From Stramenopiles sp. TOSAG23-2 (Eukaryota > Sar), in assembly GCA_900128395.1 (NCBI GenBank), contig LT649727.1, forward strand, positions 1-15,113: a stretch of 15,113 bases of DNA. The letters run 5' to 3'. Position numbers and translations under genes: made by a program. The first letter of the stretch is position 1. Every line of letters starts with the position of its first letter. Below are positions 8,229-15,113 of this stretch, piece after piece. The notes under the pieces were generated by a model. It saw only the letters and a program-made list of their open reading frames with translations. It was not told the origin of the DNA and did not search any database.

Positions 8229-8278
8229 TTATTTTTAAGTATATTGATAGAATAGAAAACATATATATATATATATAA

Positions 8279-10171
8279 ATGAATATAACTAACATAACCG
8301 CTGCTGCTACTATTGATGGAGTGAAGTGTTGTAAAATATGGCATAAACCTGACGGTGTTATAAGTGGTTTACATTTTGTTTATTCAGCTTTAGCATTTTT
8401 ATTAGCTGCTCTATTCTTTTGTATACTTTCAGTGGAGCATAAAATAGTAGAATTTATACAAAACGAAAAGGCCGGTGGATCAATAGGTTTTTGGTGTCCA
8501 CCTTTTATGTGTATATTTATAGGCATCGATACGTTAATTGTAGGTTTAGGCACCTATGACTACCAAAGTACTTGTTGCCTGATAGGAGAGGGGGTGCTGC
8601 ATGCACGATACGTGGTCCGTTCGATCATTCATCCATTAGTTCTCATATCGACGTTTGAACAGACATATTTAACGTTTAAACGTCGTTCGGCAAACTTTTG
8701 TTGCATTAAATTTGACGATGGGCATAGAAAGAAAAGTACGCGTCTTAGATCCAAGATTGCGAGAGCATCTGCTTGGATTTATGGCTTGGGCATGTTAACG
8801 TGGACATTGATAACGAACATATCGTTAATTTATGAGCCTGTGGAGCCATCAAAAATGCGTAGATTTACAACGAAATCGTTAAACGTAAAAGATCCATGGT
8901 CTGTCGACGTGTTAGAGCTGTCTATTTTTTTGATCTTTTTATTTTATTTATCGTTTGAAATTTGGAGATATGGCACCACATTGGCATTTCAAATAAATAC
9001 AACATATTGCAACAAATGGAGCTTTATGTTTGGTGCTACTACTTTAATTTTAGTATCGTATTTATTACCAGCAGCACAAAGCATTTATTTTGCCGATTTA
9101 TCATTGGTAATATTTTTAGTTGCTAATTTTAAAATTGAATTAATGATATTAGAAGATTTAAGACGTGCTAGAGCTTTGCAAAAGAATTTTGATTTGAAAG
9201 GTGAAGAATTGCGACGCAAAAGTGAATTAGAGTGGTCGTTGAAACTACAAGCTGAGGAGGAAGAAGAGGATGAAGAAAACGGTTTATTAGATGTTCAAAA
9301 CCCAATGTTGGCTAATGAAAAAAATGAAGATATAGATGAAGAAGGGGAAGATATTACCTTAGAAATGACCAATAGTAATAGTTCAGCATTTGAAACTCCA
9401 CAAGCAAAAACATCAATATCTGAATTAGATATCACCACTAGTCCGGATGGCGATGATGTAGTTGCTGATGTAAATGATATAGGAATTATGTTAGATGATG
9501 CCACCGCTGATAATGATATTAGTAAGGATGATAGTAATAATAATGCGAAAGAAAAAGAAGAAGAAGAGGTAATAGTGGATAATGGTAATAGTAATAATAA
9601 TGTAAATGAGAAGGAGGAAACAATAATAGTAACAGTAGACGCTCATAATTCGGAAACTAAAACCGTGACTAAACAATCCTTAGTAGATGATCGCTCTCGA
9701 ACCGGGTTTGCAATTGGAGATCGTGTAAATGTGTTGGGAAAGGTGGATAGTAAACTGTATCCTGCCACAGTTTACAATATTGGTGAATCACAAGTAGAAT
9801 TACGGTGGGATGATGGCGATGCTAGCAACAGATTGCATGCATTCGATGTGCCAAAACTTATTACTACAACTAAGATAGAAACGACGAAAGAAGAGGATAC
9901 AATGACTTTGGAGAAGGAGCCAAAAAAAGAAACAAAGTCAGAGGAGCCGAAGAAAGACGAAAGTGAAGTGACAACAGATGATAATACAACGGAAACTCCA
10001 ATAGGTACGCCTGCTATGAAAACGAAAACAAATCCTAATTTTCCCGGTCCTTTAAAAAAGGATGGAACACCTGATATGAGATATAAAGCTAATAAAGATC
10101 ATGTGAAGCAAACTTCACCAGACAGTAATGGTAAAAAAAGTGTTTTGAATAGTGTGAATAGTAGTGTGTGA
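8279..10171 (+). CDS. Seven-helix membrane protein with acidic cytoplasmic tail and Tudor-like module
   Basis: I do not recognise the membrane family. About seven hydrophobic segments are visible, near residues 31-52, 69-91, 110-132, 164-186, 210-232, 247-270 and 272-292. The fourth is preceded by a basic loop (149-162), suggesting that loop faces the cytoplasm. After a Lys/Arg/Glu helix (294-326) comes a long acidic, Asn-rich low-complexity tail. Within it, residues 475-530 form a compact domain, FAIGDRVNVLGKVDSKLYPA then TVYNIGESQVELRWDDGD, which has the beta-strand spacing of Tudor/agenet-like domains. Near the end is GPLKKDGTPDMRYKANKD (591-608), a short motif I associate with otherwise uncharacterised proteins in diverse organisms. 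The 7-helix count invites comparison with GPCR-like or TMEM184/organic-solute-transporter-like proteins, but no diagnostic motif was seen. The ORF is 630 residues and intact; the start ATG follows an AT dinucleotide run. It is convergent with the histidine phosphatase. Confidence 0.75.
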   Translation: MNITNITAAATIDGVKCCKIWHKPDGVISGLHFVYSALAFLLAALFFCILSVEHKIVEFIQNEKAGGSIGFWCPPFMCIFIGIDTLIVGLGTYDYQSTCCLIGEGVLHARYVVRSIIHPLVLISTFEQTYLTFKRRSANFCCIKFDDGHRKKSTRLRSKIARASAWIYGLGMLTWTLITNISLIYEPVEPSKMRRFTTKSLNVKDPWSVDVLELSIFLIFLFYLSFEIWRYGTTLAFQINTTYCNKWSFMFGATTLILVSYLLPAAQSIYFADLSLVIFLVANFKIELMILEDLRRARALQKNFDLKGEELRRKSELEWSLKLQAEEEEEDEENGLLDVQNPMLANEKNEDIDEEGEDITLEMTNSNSSAFETPQAKTSISELDITTSPDGDDVVADVNDIGIMLDDATADNDISKDDSNNNAKEKEEEEVIVDNGNSNNNVNEKEETIIVTVDAHNSETKTVTKQSLVDDRSRTGFAIGDRVNVLGKVDSKLYPATVYNIGESQVELRWDDGDASNRLHAFDVPKLITTTKIETTKEEDTMTLEKEPKKETKSEEPKKDESEVTTDDNTTETPIGTPAMKTKTNPNFPGPLKKDGTPDMRYKANKDHVKQTSPDSNGKKSVLNSVNSSV

Positions 10172-10477
10172 TAAAATAACAAACACAAGAAAAAGCAGAA
10201 AAAGCAGAGAAAAAAATATATACTCGAGTCGTGTCAAAATGTAATCTTAGAATATTAAAAATAAATGTGTGCGCGCTTTTTTTACATATTTTTCTTTTGT
10301 CTCCCCCATCGTTTAATAACTTTTTATTTTCACATTTTATTATACTCGTACAGTATATTATATGCTCTTGTCATTATACGTTTTCGCACTTTACTATGAT
10401 TATTTATAATATATAATATATTATGATAATAAATCTCTCCTGCTTTGAGTTTTATAGTTTTATGTGGCGTTTTTTTT
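10172..10477. other. Intergenic region between convergent genes
   Basis: This is about 306 bp of AT-rich sequence between the stop codons of the membrane protein and the histidine phosphatase. It must hold both 3' UTRs. There are AAGCAGA repeats near 10192-10208 and ATAATATATAATATATTA-type runs near 10400. No gene and no strong hairpin were seen. Confidence 0.6.
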
Positions 10478-11128
10478 TTATAATTTTGAAACTTTACTCG
10501 CTGTGTCCCAATTTCCTAAAATATGTGAACTGCCCATGGGAAAACTTCGTGGTGGCCACTGAACTTGTAATACTTCGCAATTTTTAAACATTCTACCAAG
10601 CAATGCATGGAAAATACCACCATGACCATAAATTACTATTGATTTTTCTTTCCTACCTGATATCCATTCTGCTAATTTTGCGATACGTTTGGATACTACT
10701 TCTGTATGTTTTGCAAAATTTTTTGATGGGCCTGTTGAAAATTTTTCTTCATCTAAATACCACCATTCATCTTCTTTCATCAAAGTATCATAATTAAGAG
10801 AAGGAAAACGCTTTTGTAATACAGATTTGCTACTTCCATTATCACACTTCCAACCACTATGTCTCTCGCAGACTAATGGCAATATATATGGTGATATTTT
10901 TTTCGCACTATTATGATTTTCTAATGATAAAAGACATGTTTCAGTTGCTCTTGTCATTGGAGAGGTTACTATTAAATCAAAGTCCATAAATCCTAAAATT
11001 CCTTGAATGGATTTGGCCTGTTTCCTACCATATTTTGTCAATGGATTATCCGGGGTATGCAATGCTGCCCTTTCTATATTATGTGCACTTTCTCCATGCC
11101 TAACAAATGTTACAATTTTGGATGCCAT
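10478..11128 (-). CDS. Histidine phosphatase (phosphoglycerate mutase-like)
   Basis: The 216-residue protein belongs to the histidine phosphatase superfamily, branch 1. Visible motifs are FVRHGESAHN (8-17) with the phospho-accepting His11, TSPMTRATET (55-64) with the phosphate-binding Arg60, the acid/base candidate Glu88 in VCERHSGW, and IYGHGGIFHALLG (166-178) with the second catalytic His169. The core catalytic set is complete, so an active phosphatase is expected. The substrate is unknown: the family includes mutases, sugar-phosphate phosphatases and protein phosphatases, and the short length is more typical of the phosphatase members than of glycolytic mutase. No signal peptide or membrane segment is seen, so it is probably cytosolic. 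The single ORF begins at an ATG that directly precedes the family's N-terminal strand, so the start is well supported. It is divergent from the thioredoxin reductase gene, with 633 bp between starts. Confidence 0.88.
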   Translation of the reverse strand: MASKIVTFVRHGESAHNIERAALHTPDNPLTKYGRKQAKSIQGILGFMDFDLIVTSPMTRATETCLLSLENHNSAKKISPYILPLVCERHSGWKCDNGSSKSVLQKRFPSLNYDTLMKEDEWWYLDEEKFSTGPSKNFAKHTEVVSKRIAKLAEWISGRKEKSIVIYGHGGIFHALLGRMFKNCEVLQVQWPPRSFPMGSSHILGNWDTASKVSKL

Positions 11129-11761
11129 TGTATTTTGTAATTGTTATAATAATATGTTTCGCAGCTCTTTCTTGCAAATGTTTTTTTATGTATATTTTAG
11201 CTTGGCAACCTTGCGGCGGCGCATGAGAGTTTTATTAGTATATTAGTATATATGTCATATTATATTACTGTGATGTTAGACTGTGGTATAACAACTGTGG
11301 TAAATATGCAACAACAAATGTATTGTTAATTAAAACCAGAACCTGGCTGGCAGAAATTAATCTATAATTGTATCTAGGTTAAGGTCGTAGGTCGTCCAAG
11401 ACTTTTTTTTTCATATGGCAGAATACGGAAAGAAGAGTCAAAAAAAACACGTATTATCTATTAATGGAGGTGCTGTGTTCATGCTAATATTTTACAAATT
11501 TTAAATTTCAATCATTCAATGATGTTGCAGACAAAAATAATTGATTTTATAAATTGAATTAATATTATACTAAGAATAACTAAAACAAAAAATAATTTAA
11601 ATATGAACAGATACTATCATCATATCGTAGATATATATATATGTAATTACATATTAGAGGAAGAGAGATAAGGAGAAATATAATATATTGAAAATTGAGA
11701 TAGAGAGATATATTCAATAGGAGTAAATAATAATAATATAGAATATTGATATTTAATAAAT
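11129..11761. promoter_or_regulatory. Shared divergent promoter region of phosphatase and thioredoxin reductase
   Basis: No gene is seen in these 633 bp. A GC-rich patch (CTTGCGGCGGCGCATGAGAG, about 11209-11228) lies near the phosphatase start, and GGTCGTAGGTCGTCC (about 11383-11397) holds a GGTCGT direct repeat. The side nearest the thioredoxin reductase is AT-rich with GATA and GAGATA-type repeats. Promoters for both genes are expected here; no defined factor site can be named. Confidence 0.45.
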
Positions 11762-13663
11762 ATGGCAACAGAAATTGCATATGCACAAATTATACATGTT
11801 GCTGGTTATGCTGGTGACCCACACTTTCAAAAAGTTGCTAATATAGTAGCTGCGTTGGAACATTTAATTGGTTCTAAGAAAATGCGGGCTAGAATCATTG
11901 AACATAGCACGCAAGAAGAATATACGAAATGGGCCCAAGAGAAGGTTGGTCAGTTGAATACACGTGGTGTACAAATTGATACAAATGCATCTCCTTTATG
12001 TTATAATGATAAAGATGAATATTTAGGTACAGCTGACCAAGCAATTGAATATTTTCGTTCTGCATTTTTATCACGTAGCTCTGGTAATAGTGGTAGCAGC
12101 ATGTTAGCACCTGTGAACCCAGACTTGGTTATGAATGATGCCAACGGTACAAAATCATCGAAAGATGAAGAATATGAATATGATTTGATTGTTATTGGTG
12201 GTGGTAGTGGTGGTTTAGCATGTGCTAAACAAGCGTCTAAATTAGGTGCAAAAGTTGCTATGTGTGATTTTGTAAAACCATCCCCACTAGGGACTAAATG
12301 GGGTTTAGGTGGTACGTGTGTCAACGTTGGGTGCATTCCTAAAAAATTAATGCATACAGCTGCATTATTACGTGAATCCATGCTTGATTATGATGCATAT
12401 GGTTGGGAGTTAGGCGATGAGAAAAGTTTGCCACAAGTTGTGAATTGGCCAAAGATGGTACAAAATGTACAAAACCATATCAAAAGTTTGAATTTTAAAT
12501 ACCGTGTTGAATTGCGTGAAAAAGATGTCAAGTATGAAAAAAAATTAGCATCATTTACGGATGATCCACACACCATCGAAATGAAGGATAAAAACGGTAA
12601 TATCAGCACTGCAACTGCACGTCGTATTGTTGTTGCAGTTGGTGGAAGACCGACACCAATCAATTGCGAAGGTGGTGAATTGGCTATTAGTTCCGATGAT
12701 ATATTTAGTATGAAAACGGTGCCAGGCAAGACATTAATTATTGGTGCATCTTACATTGCTTTAGAATGTGCTGGGTTTTTAAGAGGATGTGGATTCGATG
12801 TTACTGTTATGGTACGTAGCATCCTGTTGCGTGGATTTGATCGTGATTGCTGTGAACGTATTGGTAAAGATTTAGTTGAAAAAGGTGTTAAATTTATTTA
12901 TGGTTGTGTTCCATCCTCCATTAAAGCAAATGGGGATGAAAAAGTAGTTACATGGATCAATAGTGGAAGCAAAGATTGCACAGAACCAGCTGCACCTGGA
13001 AGCGATACTTTCAACACCGTGTTAGGTGCAATTGGACGTACTGCAGATACTACATTGTTAAATGTTGATAAGGTTGGCTTGAAAATCAATCCAAGAAATA
13101 AAAAGTTAATTTGTGAAAATGAACAAACAAATATCCCGCATATTTATGCAATTGGTGATGTAATAGATGGCCGACCAGAATTAACCCCAGTAGCTATACA
13201 AGCAGGAAAGCTATTGGCGAAACGCATTTACGAAGTTGGTTGTACCAGGCAAATGGATTATCACCATGTAGCAACAACTGTTTTTACCCCATTGGAATAT
13301 GGTACCATTGGTTTCAGCGAGGAAGATGCAGAAAAGAAATATGGGGCAAAAAATATTGAAGTATATCACCGTGTATTTGCGCCATTGGAATGGACTATGC
13401 CAAATCATCGCCCTGAGAATATGTGCTATGCAAAGTTAATATGCGATAAAAATGACAATGAACGTGTTGTTGGGTTTCATTATTGTGGTCCAAATGCTGG
13501 TGAAGTAACCCAAGGTTGGTCTTTAGCAATGAAATGTGGGGCTACATATGATGATTTTTGGAACACTGTTGGAATACATCCAACTGTAGCTGAAGAATTT
13601 ACCATTCTTAGTGTTACGAAAGCTAGTGGTGAATCAGCTGAAGGTGGTAGCTGCTGAGGTTAA
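11762..13663 (+). CDS. Selenocysteine-containing thioredoxin reductase with N-terminal thioredoxin-fold domain
   Basis: This is a large-type thioredoxin reductase, which uses NADPH and FAD to reduce thioredoxin. The FAD motif is VIGGGSGGLACA (144-155), the disulphide CVNVGC (186-191), the NADPH-binding region IIGASYIALECAGFLRGCG (326-344), the second FAD contact YAIGDV (462-467), and the dimer-interface catalytic HPTVAEE (606-612). The protein ends Glu-Gly-Gly-Ser-Cys at a TGA (13655-13657), followed by GGT and TAA. Reading TGA as selenocysteine gives Gly-Gly-Ser-Cys631-Sec632-Gly633, the C-terminal redox centre of selenoprotein reductases, so the true end is taken as 13663. The 3' flank offers a hairpin 6 nt after TGA and a SECIS-like fold. 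Residues 5-103 form an extra domain (HVAGYAGDPHFQKV, then ASPLCYNDKDEYLGTADQ) resembling the thioredoxin-fold domain at the N-terminus of MDH1B, but GDPH replaces the CPYC/CPYY motif. No targeting peptide is evident, suggesting a cytosolic enzyme. A Ser/Gly-rich linker (104-115) joins the domains. Confidence 0.92.
13655..13657 (+). other. TGA codon probably decoded as selenocysteine
   Basis: The TGA falls exactly after the penultimate Cys codon of a family whose active C-terminus is Gly-Cys-Sec-Gly. The next codon is GGT (Gly) and then TAA, so recoding adds precisely the two residues the enzyme family requires. Termination at TGA would leave an enzyme lacking its terminal redox pair. Confidence 0.9.
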
Positions 13664-13731
13664 GCGTATATATGTAATATGACAATGAATGATGATGATC
13701 ATCATCATTTTGTCATTATACATATATGCGC
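13664..13731 (+). ncRNA. Long hairpin directly after the selenocysteine stop, possible recoding element
   Basis: The 68-nt segment directly after the TAA folds on itself over nearly its whole length. GCGTATATATGTA pairs with TACATATATGCGC (one G-U), followed by a 2x2 internal mismatch, ATGACAA pairing TTGTCAT, a 2-nt TG bulge on the left side, and the perfect palindrome ATGATGATGATCATCATCAT (13689-13708). It begins 6 nt after the TGA, the spacing of selenocysteine redefinition elements known from some animal selenoprotein mRNAs. It lacks the GA pair expected on the 3' arm of a SECIS, so it is not the SECIS. A role in recoding, 3'-end formation or mRNA stability is inference. Confidence 0.6.
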
Positions 13732-13897
13732 AATTAATATCTTCAGTTAGCTGATTTGCAATAATATACATAATATATATATGAAGAAATGAAAACAATT
13801 TATCAAATCTCTATGCCGATATGTTGTTTGTATCACATACATAAACATACCTGCATAGCAGGGAAAGGCATTTATTTTTTCAATACATATATATAAA

Positions 13898-13978
13898 CAT
13901 GTGTCTATGACATTATACAATAGTAAAAATATTGTTATTTAATACAATAACTATGTTATAATTGAGATATTGCAAATG
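13898..13978 (+). promoter_or_regulatory. Candidate form 2 SECIS element
   Basis: The 5' arm has ATGA (13907-13910) and the 3' arm has TGAG (13963-13966), which can form the non-canonical U-G-A / G-A quartet. Above it ATTATA (13912-13917) pairs with TATAAT (13957-13962), and TAGT (13921-13924) with ACTA (13950-13953), with small bulges between them. Then come unpaired A's (13925-13929) in the expected apical position, and a further small helix TATTG/CAATA (13930-13934 and 13945-13949), which makes it form 2. Below the quartet CATGTG (13898-13903) can pair with CAAATG (13973-13978) with one mismatch. It lies about 250 nt after the TGA, in the 3' UTR. The helix 2 span of 14 nt on the 5' side is slightly long, and the hand fold needs computational confirmation. 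Confidence 0.6.
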
Positions 13979-14030
13979 GAAGTTTGTTGGTCAAATATAT
14001 ATATATATATCAATATACATATATTTTATC

Positions 14031-14250
14031 CGAACGAGAGAGAGTGAAAAATAAAAAAAGTATGATAGTACACACACATACACACCGTAATACATGTGTA
14101 TGTGGATATGAACGTTCGTACGCGTGTAATATTAATTTTATACGAACGTGAGTGAAAAATAAAAAAAGTATGATAGTACACACACATACACACCGTAATA
14201 CATGTGTATGTGGATACGAACGTTCGTACGCGTGTAATATTAATTTTATA
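14031..14250. repeat. Two-copy tandem duplication (112 and 108 bp) with internal palindromes
   Basis: Copy 1 (14031-14142) and copy 2 (14143-14250) are nearly identical; the differences are an AGAGAG/TG length change near the start and one T/C change (GGATATGAAC versus GGATACGAAC). Each copy starts with CGAACG, has an inverted repeat CACATACAC ... GTGTATGTG around a 12-nt loop, and ends in an AT-rich tract. Copy 2 contains the perfect 14-bp palindrome TACGAACGTTCGTA, broken by the single change in copy 1. High identity indicates a recent duplication. Confidence 0.92.
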
Positions 14251-14301
14251 TTAAAAATATTATAATATTTTAGTACAAAGTGTAATATTTAGAACATATA
14301 T

Positions 14302-14751
14302 TTATTTTAATACATTTGTTTTCTCTATAACATCAATTCGTATTGGCATTTTTAAATATGGGCCACTATACATTGTCAACGCACTACGCAACTTAGTTTG
14401 CTTTTCTTTTTCAACTGTAATTTCAATTATACCAATATGTTTTTGTTGATTATAACTTATGACTTTATACGGATATAAACTTTCTCCTATCATACCATAC
14501 ATCGAATTAACAGCCAATTGAATTATATGTTTAAAATTTAGTTCAGTTAACTTATCCTTCATATCTGCTGCCTCCTCGTTATCATCATAATGTACATATG
14601 TAACAAAATAACAATTGTTCGTACTCAACTCACTTGCATTTTTACTACTACTACTAACTTTGACTTTTTTAGTAGTCGTAGTAGTCGTTGTAGATATTTG
14701 ACTTCTTTTCTTATTATTACTTGAAACGTTGCTCTCTGTTACCACCTGCAT
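14302..14751 (-). CDS. RNase P/MRP protein subunit, POP5/RPP14 family
   Basis: After a low-complexity Ser/Thr/Lys leader (1-45) comes a compact domain: CYFVTYVHYDD (47-57), a helix region, then LAVNSMYGMIGESLYPYKVI (79-98), QQKHIGIIEITVEKEKQTKL (102-121) and RSALTMYSGPYLKMPIRIDV (122-141). The Tyr-Gly-x-x-Gly turn, the strand pattern KVI / GIIEITV and the LRSALT helix match the POP5/RPP14 alpha-beta fold. These proteins are part of the nuclear ribonucleoproteins RNase P (tRNA 5' maturation) and RNase MRP (rRNA processing). I cannot tell POP5 from RPP14 with certainty, so no symbol is given. The protein is 149 residues, a normal size. It lies only 47 bp downstream of the DSS1/SEM1 stop codon on the same strand. 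Confidence 0.68.
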   Translation of the reverse strand: MQVVTESNVSSNNKKRSQISTTTTTTTKKVKVSSSSKNASELSTNNCYFVTYVHYDDNEEAADMKDKLTELNFKHIIQLAVNSMYGMIGESLYPYKVISYNQQKHIGIIEITVEKEKQTKLRSALTMYSGPYLKMPIRIDVIEKTNVLK

Positions 14752-14798
14752 TGTTATTATTATTTTTTAATCAAATATATATATATGATCAGATTGTT

Positions 14799-15005
14799 TT
14801 ACGCTAAATTACTTCTTAATTGTTGAGTAAATTTATCGTCAGTTCCATCGTCGTCGTCCCAGCTACTTTTAAATTGTGTACTATCTTCAGTATCTTGTTC
14901 GTTTTTACTCCAATTATTCAATTCAAACTCTTCAAACTCGTCGTCTTCCTCTAACACGTCGGCGGTATTGGTCGTGGTATTTGCTTTGGTATCTTTTGAT
15001 GACAT
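14799..15005 (-). CDS. SEM1: DSS1/SEM1 (Rpn15), small acidic 26S proteasome lid subunit
   Basis: The 68-residue protein has the signature of DSS1/SEM1: an acidic LEEDDEFEEFELNNW segment (18-32), a second acidic tryptophan motif SSWDDDDGTDDKF (47-59), and the closing QQLRSNLA (61-68). The paired acidic/aromatic blocks are the ubiquitin- and partner-binding parts of the family. It is an intrinsically disordered subunit of the proteasome lid and also a partner of BRCA2-type recombination factors and the TREX-2 mRNA export complex. The C-terminal end is about ten residues shorter than the human protein, ending soon after the Gln-Leu-Arg helix start. The start ATG gives a Met-Ser-Ser-Lys opening in keeping with the family, and the size is normal. 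Confidence 0.9.
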   Translation of the reverse strand: MSSKDTKANTTTNTADVLEEDDEFEEFELNNWSKNEQDTEDSTQFKSSWDDDDGTDDKFTQQLRSNLA

Positions 15006-15113
15006 TTGTATGCGATTAATATATACTTCTTATCTTGTGATTTTCTTCTTTGTAATCTCTTTCTTTGTTCTCGTTTAATCCATGTGTATAATAATATATT
15101 TTGATTCTGTGTT
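15006..15113. promoter_or_regulatory. Upstream flank of DSS1/SEM1
   Basis: The last 108 bases lie upstream of the minus-strand DSS1/SEM1 start, so they should contain its 5' UTR and part of its promoter. They are rich in TTCTT/TCTTTG on the plus strand (AAGAA on the transcribed side). No specific motif is recognised. Confidence 0.4.

Larger units (their letters stand above)
7550..8278. other. Intergenic region with minisatellite and AT-rich 5' flank
   Basis: The region follows the B56-like stop and precedes the membrane protein start. It contains no credible gene. Its first part holds a minisatellite (about 7781-7872) and locally higher GC content; the rest is GATA/TATA-like AT-rich sequence with an 11-bp-stem inverted repeat (8194-8228) and an AT dinucleotide run just before the ATG at 8279. 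Confidence 0.5.
13732..14301. other. Region between convergent thioredoxin reductase and POP5-like genes
   Basis: Besides the SECIS candidate and the 108-112 bp tandem duplication listed separately, the region is AT-rich with TA dinucleotide runs (for example 13997-14010). It contains no credible gene. It should hold the thioredoxin reductase 3' UTR and the 3' end of the POP5-like transcript. Confidence 0.6.

Noticed and set aside
12001-12729. Minus-strand ORFs of 113-126 residues opposite the thioredoxin reductase
   Set aside because: They are shadows of a strongly conserved plus-strand coding sequence and show no domain of their own.
13664-13731. The hairpin right after the thioredoxin reductase stop as the SECIS element
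   Set aside because: It is long and well paired, but its 3' arm has no GA opposite an ATGA and there are no unpaired apical A's; the structure at 13898-13978 fits much better.
14740-14815. A spliced fusion of DSS1/SEM1 to the POP5-like protein using a GT near the DSS1 end and a CAG at the POP5 start
   Set aside because: Both proteins are complete as separate ORFs, and the splice sites are only dinucleotide matches in AT-rich sequence.
1-15113. Large DNA virus origin of the whole window, suggested by the YqaJ nuclease, intronless genes and hairpins after genes
   Set aside because: DSS1/SEM1, a PP2A B56 subunit, a TFIIE-beta-like factor and an RNase P/MRP subunit together point to a cellular nuclear genome.
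1-15113. tRNA or rRNA genes
   Set aside because: No cloverleaf with the expected T-arm and D-arm bases and no rRNA-like stretch was noticed in intergenic regions; this was by eye and a tRNAscan-SE run would be decisive.

Overview
This is a eukaryotic nuclear-type window. It is strongly AT-rich, its genes are mostly single open exons, and its proteins carry long Asn, Ser, Thr, Asp and Lys runs encoded by AAT/GAT/ACT-type triplets. The gene content is that of a cellular eukaryote: a general transcription factor (TFIIE-beta-like), a PP2A B56 subunit, a proteasome lid subunit (DSS1/SEM1), an RNase P/MRP subunit (POP5/RPP14 family) and a high-molecular-weight thioredoxin reductase. No spliceosomal intron was needed for any of them. 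A marine microbial eukaryote, perhaps a stramenopile or other alga, fits the selenoprotein thioredoxin reductase and the RAMA domain, but the lineage is inferred and cannot be fixed from this sequence.

Layout from left to right: a TFIIE-beta-like factor with an N-terminal RAMA domain (405-1987, +), broken by a -1 frame change in an A9 run; a convergent YqaJ-type nuclease (2217-3095, -); a type II membrane-anchored fucosyltransferase-like enzyme (3565-4979, -) whose last ~60 residues lie in another frame; a divergent PP2A B56-like subunit (5450-7549, +); an intergenic minisatellite (about 7781-7872); a seven-helix membrane protein with an acidic tail and a Tudor-like module (8279-10171, +); a convergent histidine phosphatase (10478-11128, -); a thioredoxin reductase (11762-13663, +); then, convergent with it, a POP5/RPP14-like protein (14302-14751, -) and DSS1/SEM1 (14799-15005, -).

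The most interesting unit is the thioredoxin reductase. The first in-frame stop is a TGA placed exactly so that reading it as selenocysteine gives the family's C-terminal Gly-Cys-Sec-Gly redox tail, followed at once by TAA. A long hairpin begins 6 nt after the TGA, and a second structure about 250 nt downstream fits a form 2 SECIS element. The enzyme also carries an N-terminal thioredoxin-fold domain resembling that of MDH1B, without its cysteines. The second notable unit is the RAMA-TFIIE-beta architecture, which would link a domain suspected of reading modified DNA to RNA polymerase II initiation.

The genes look like ordinary, functionally unrelated neighbours in a compact genome. Convergent and divergent pairs share short intergenic regions that contain microsatellites, small palindromes and one 108-112 bp tandem duplication. 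Two independent one-base frame breaks (A9 run; GAATT) may be sequencing errors, so frames should be treated with some caution.
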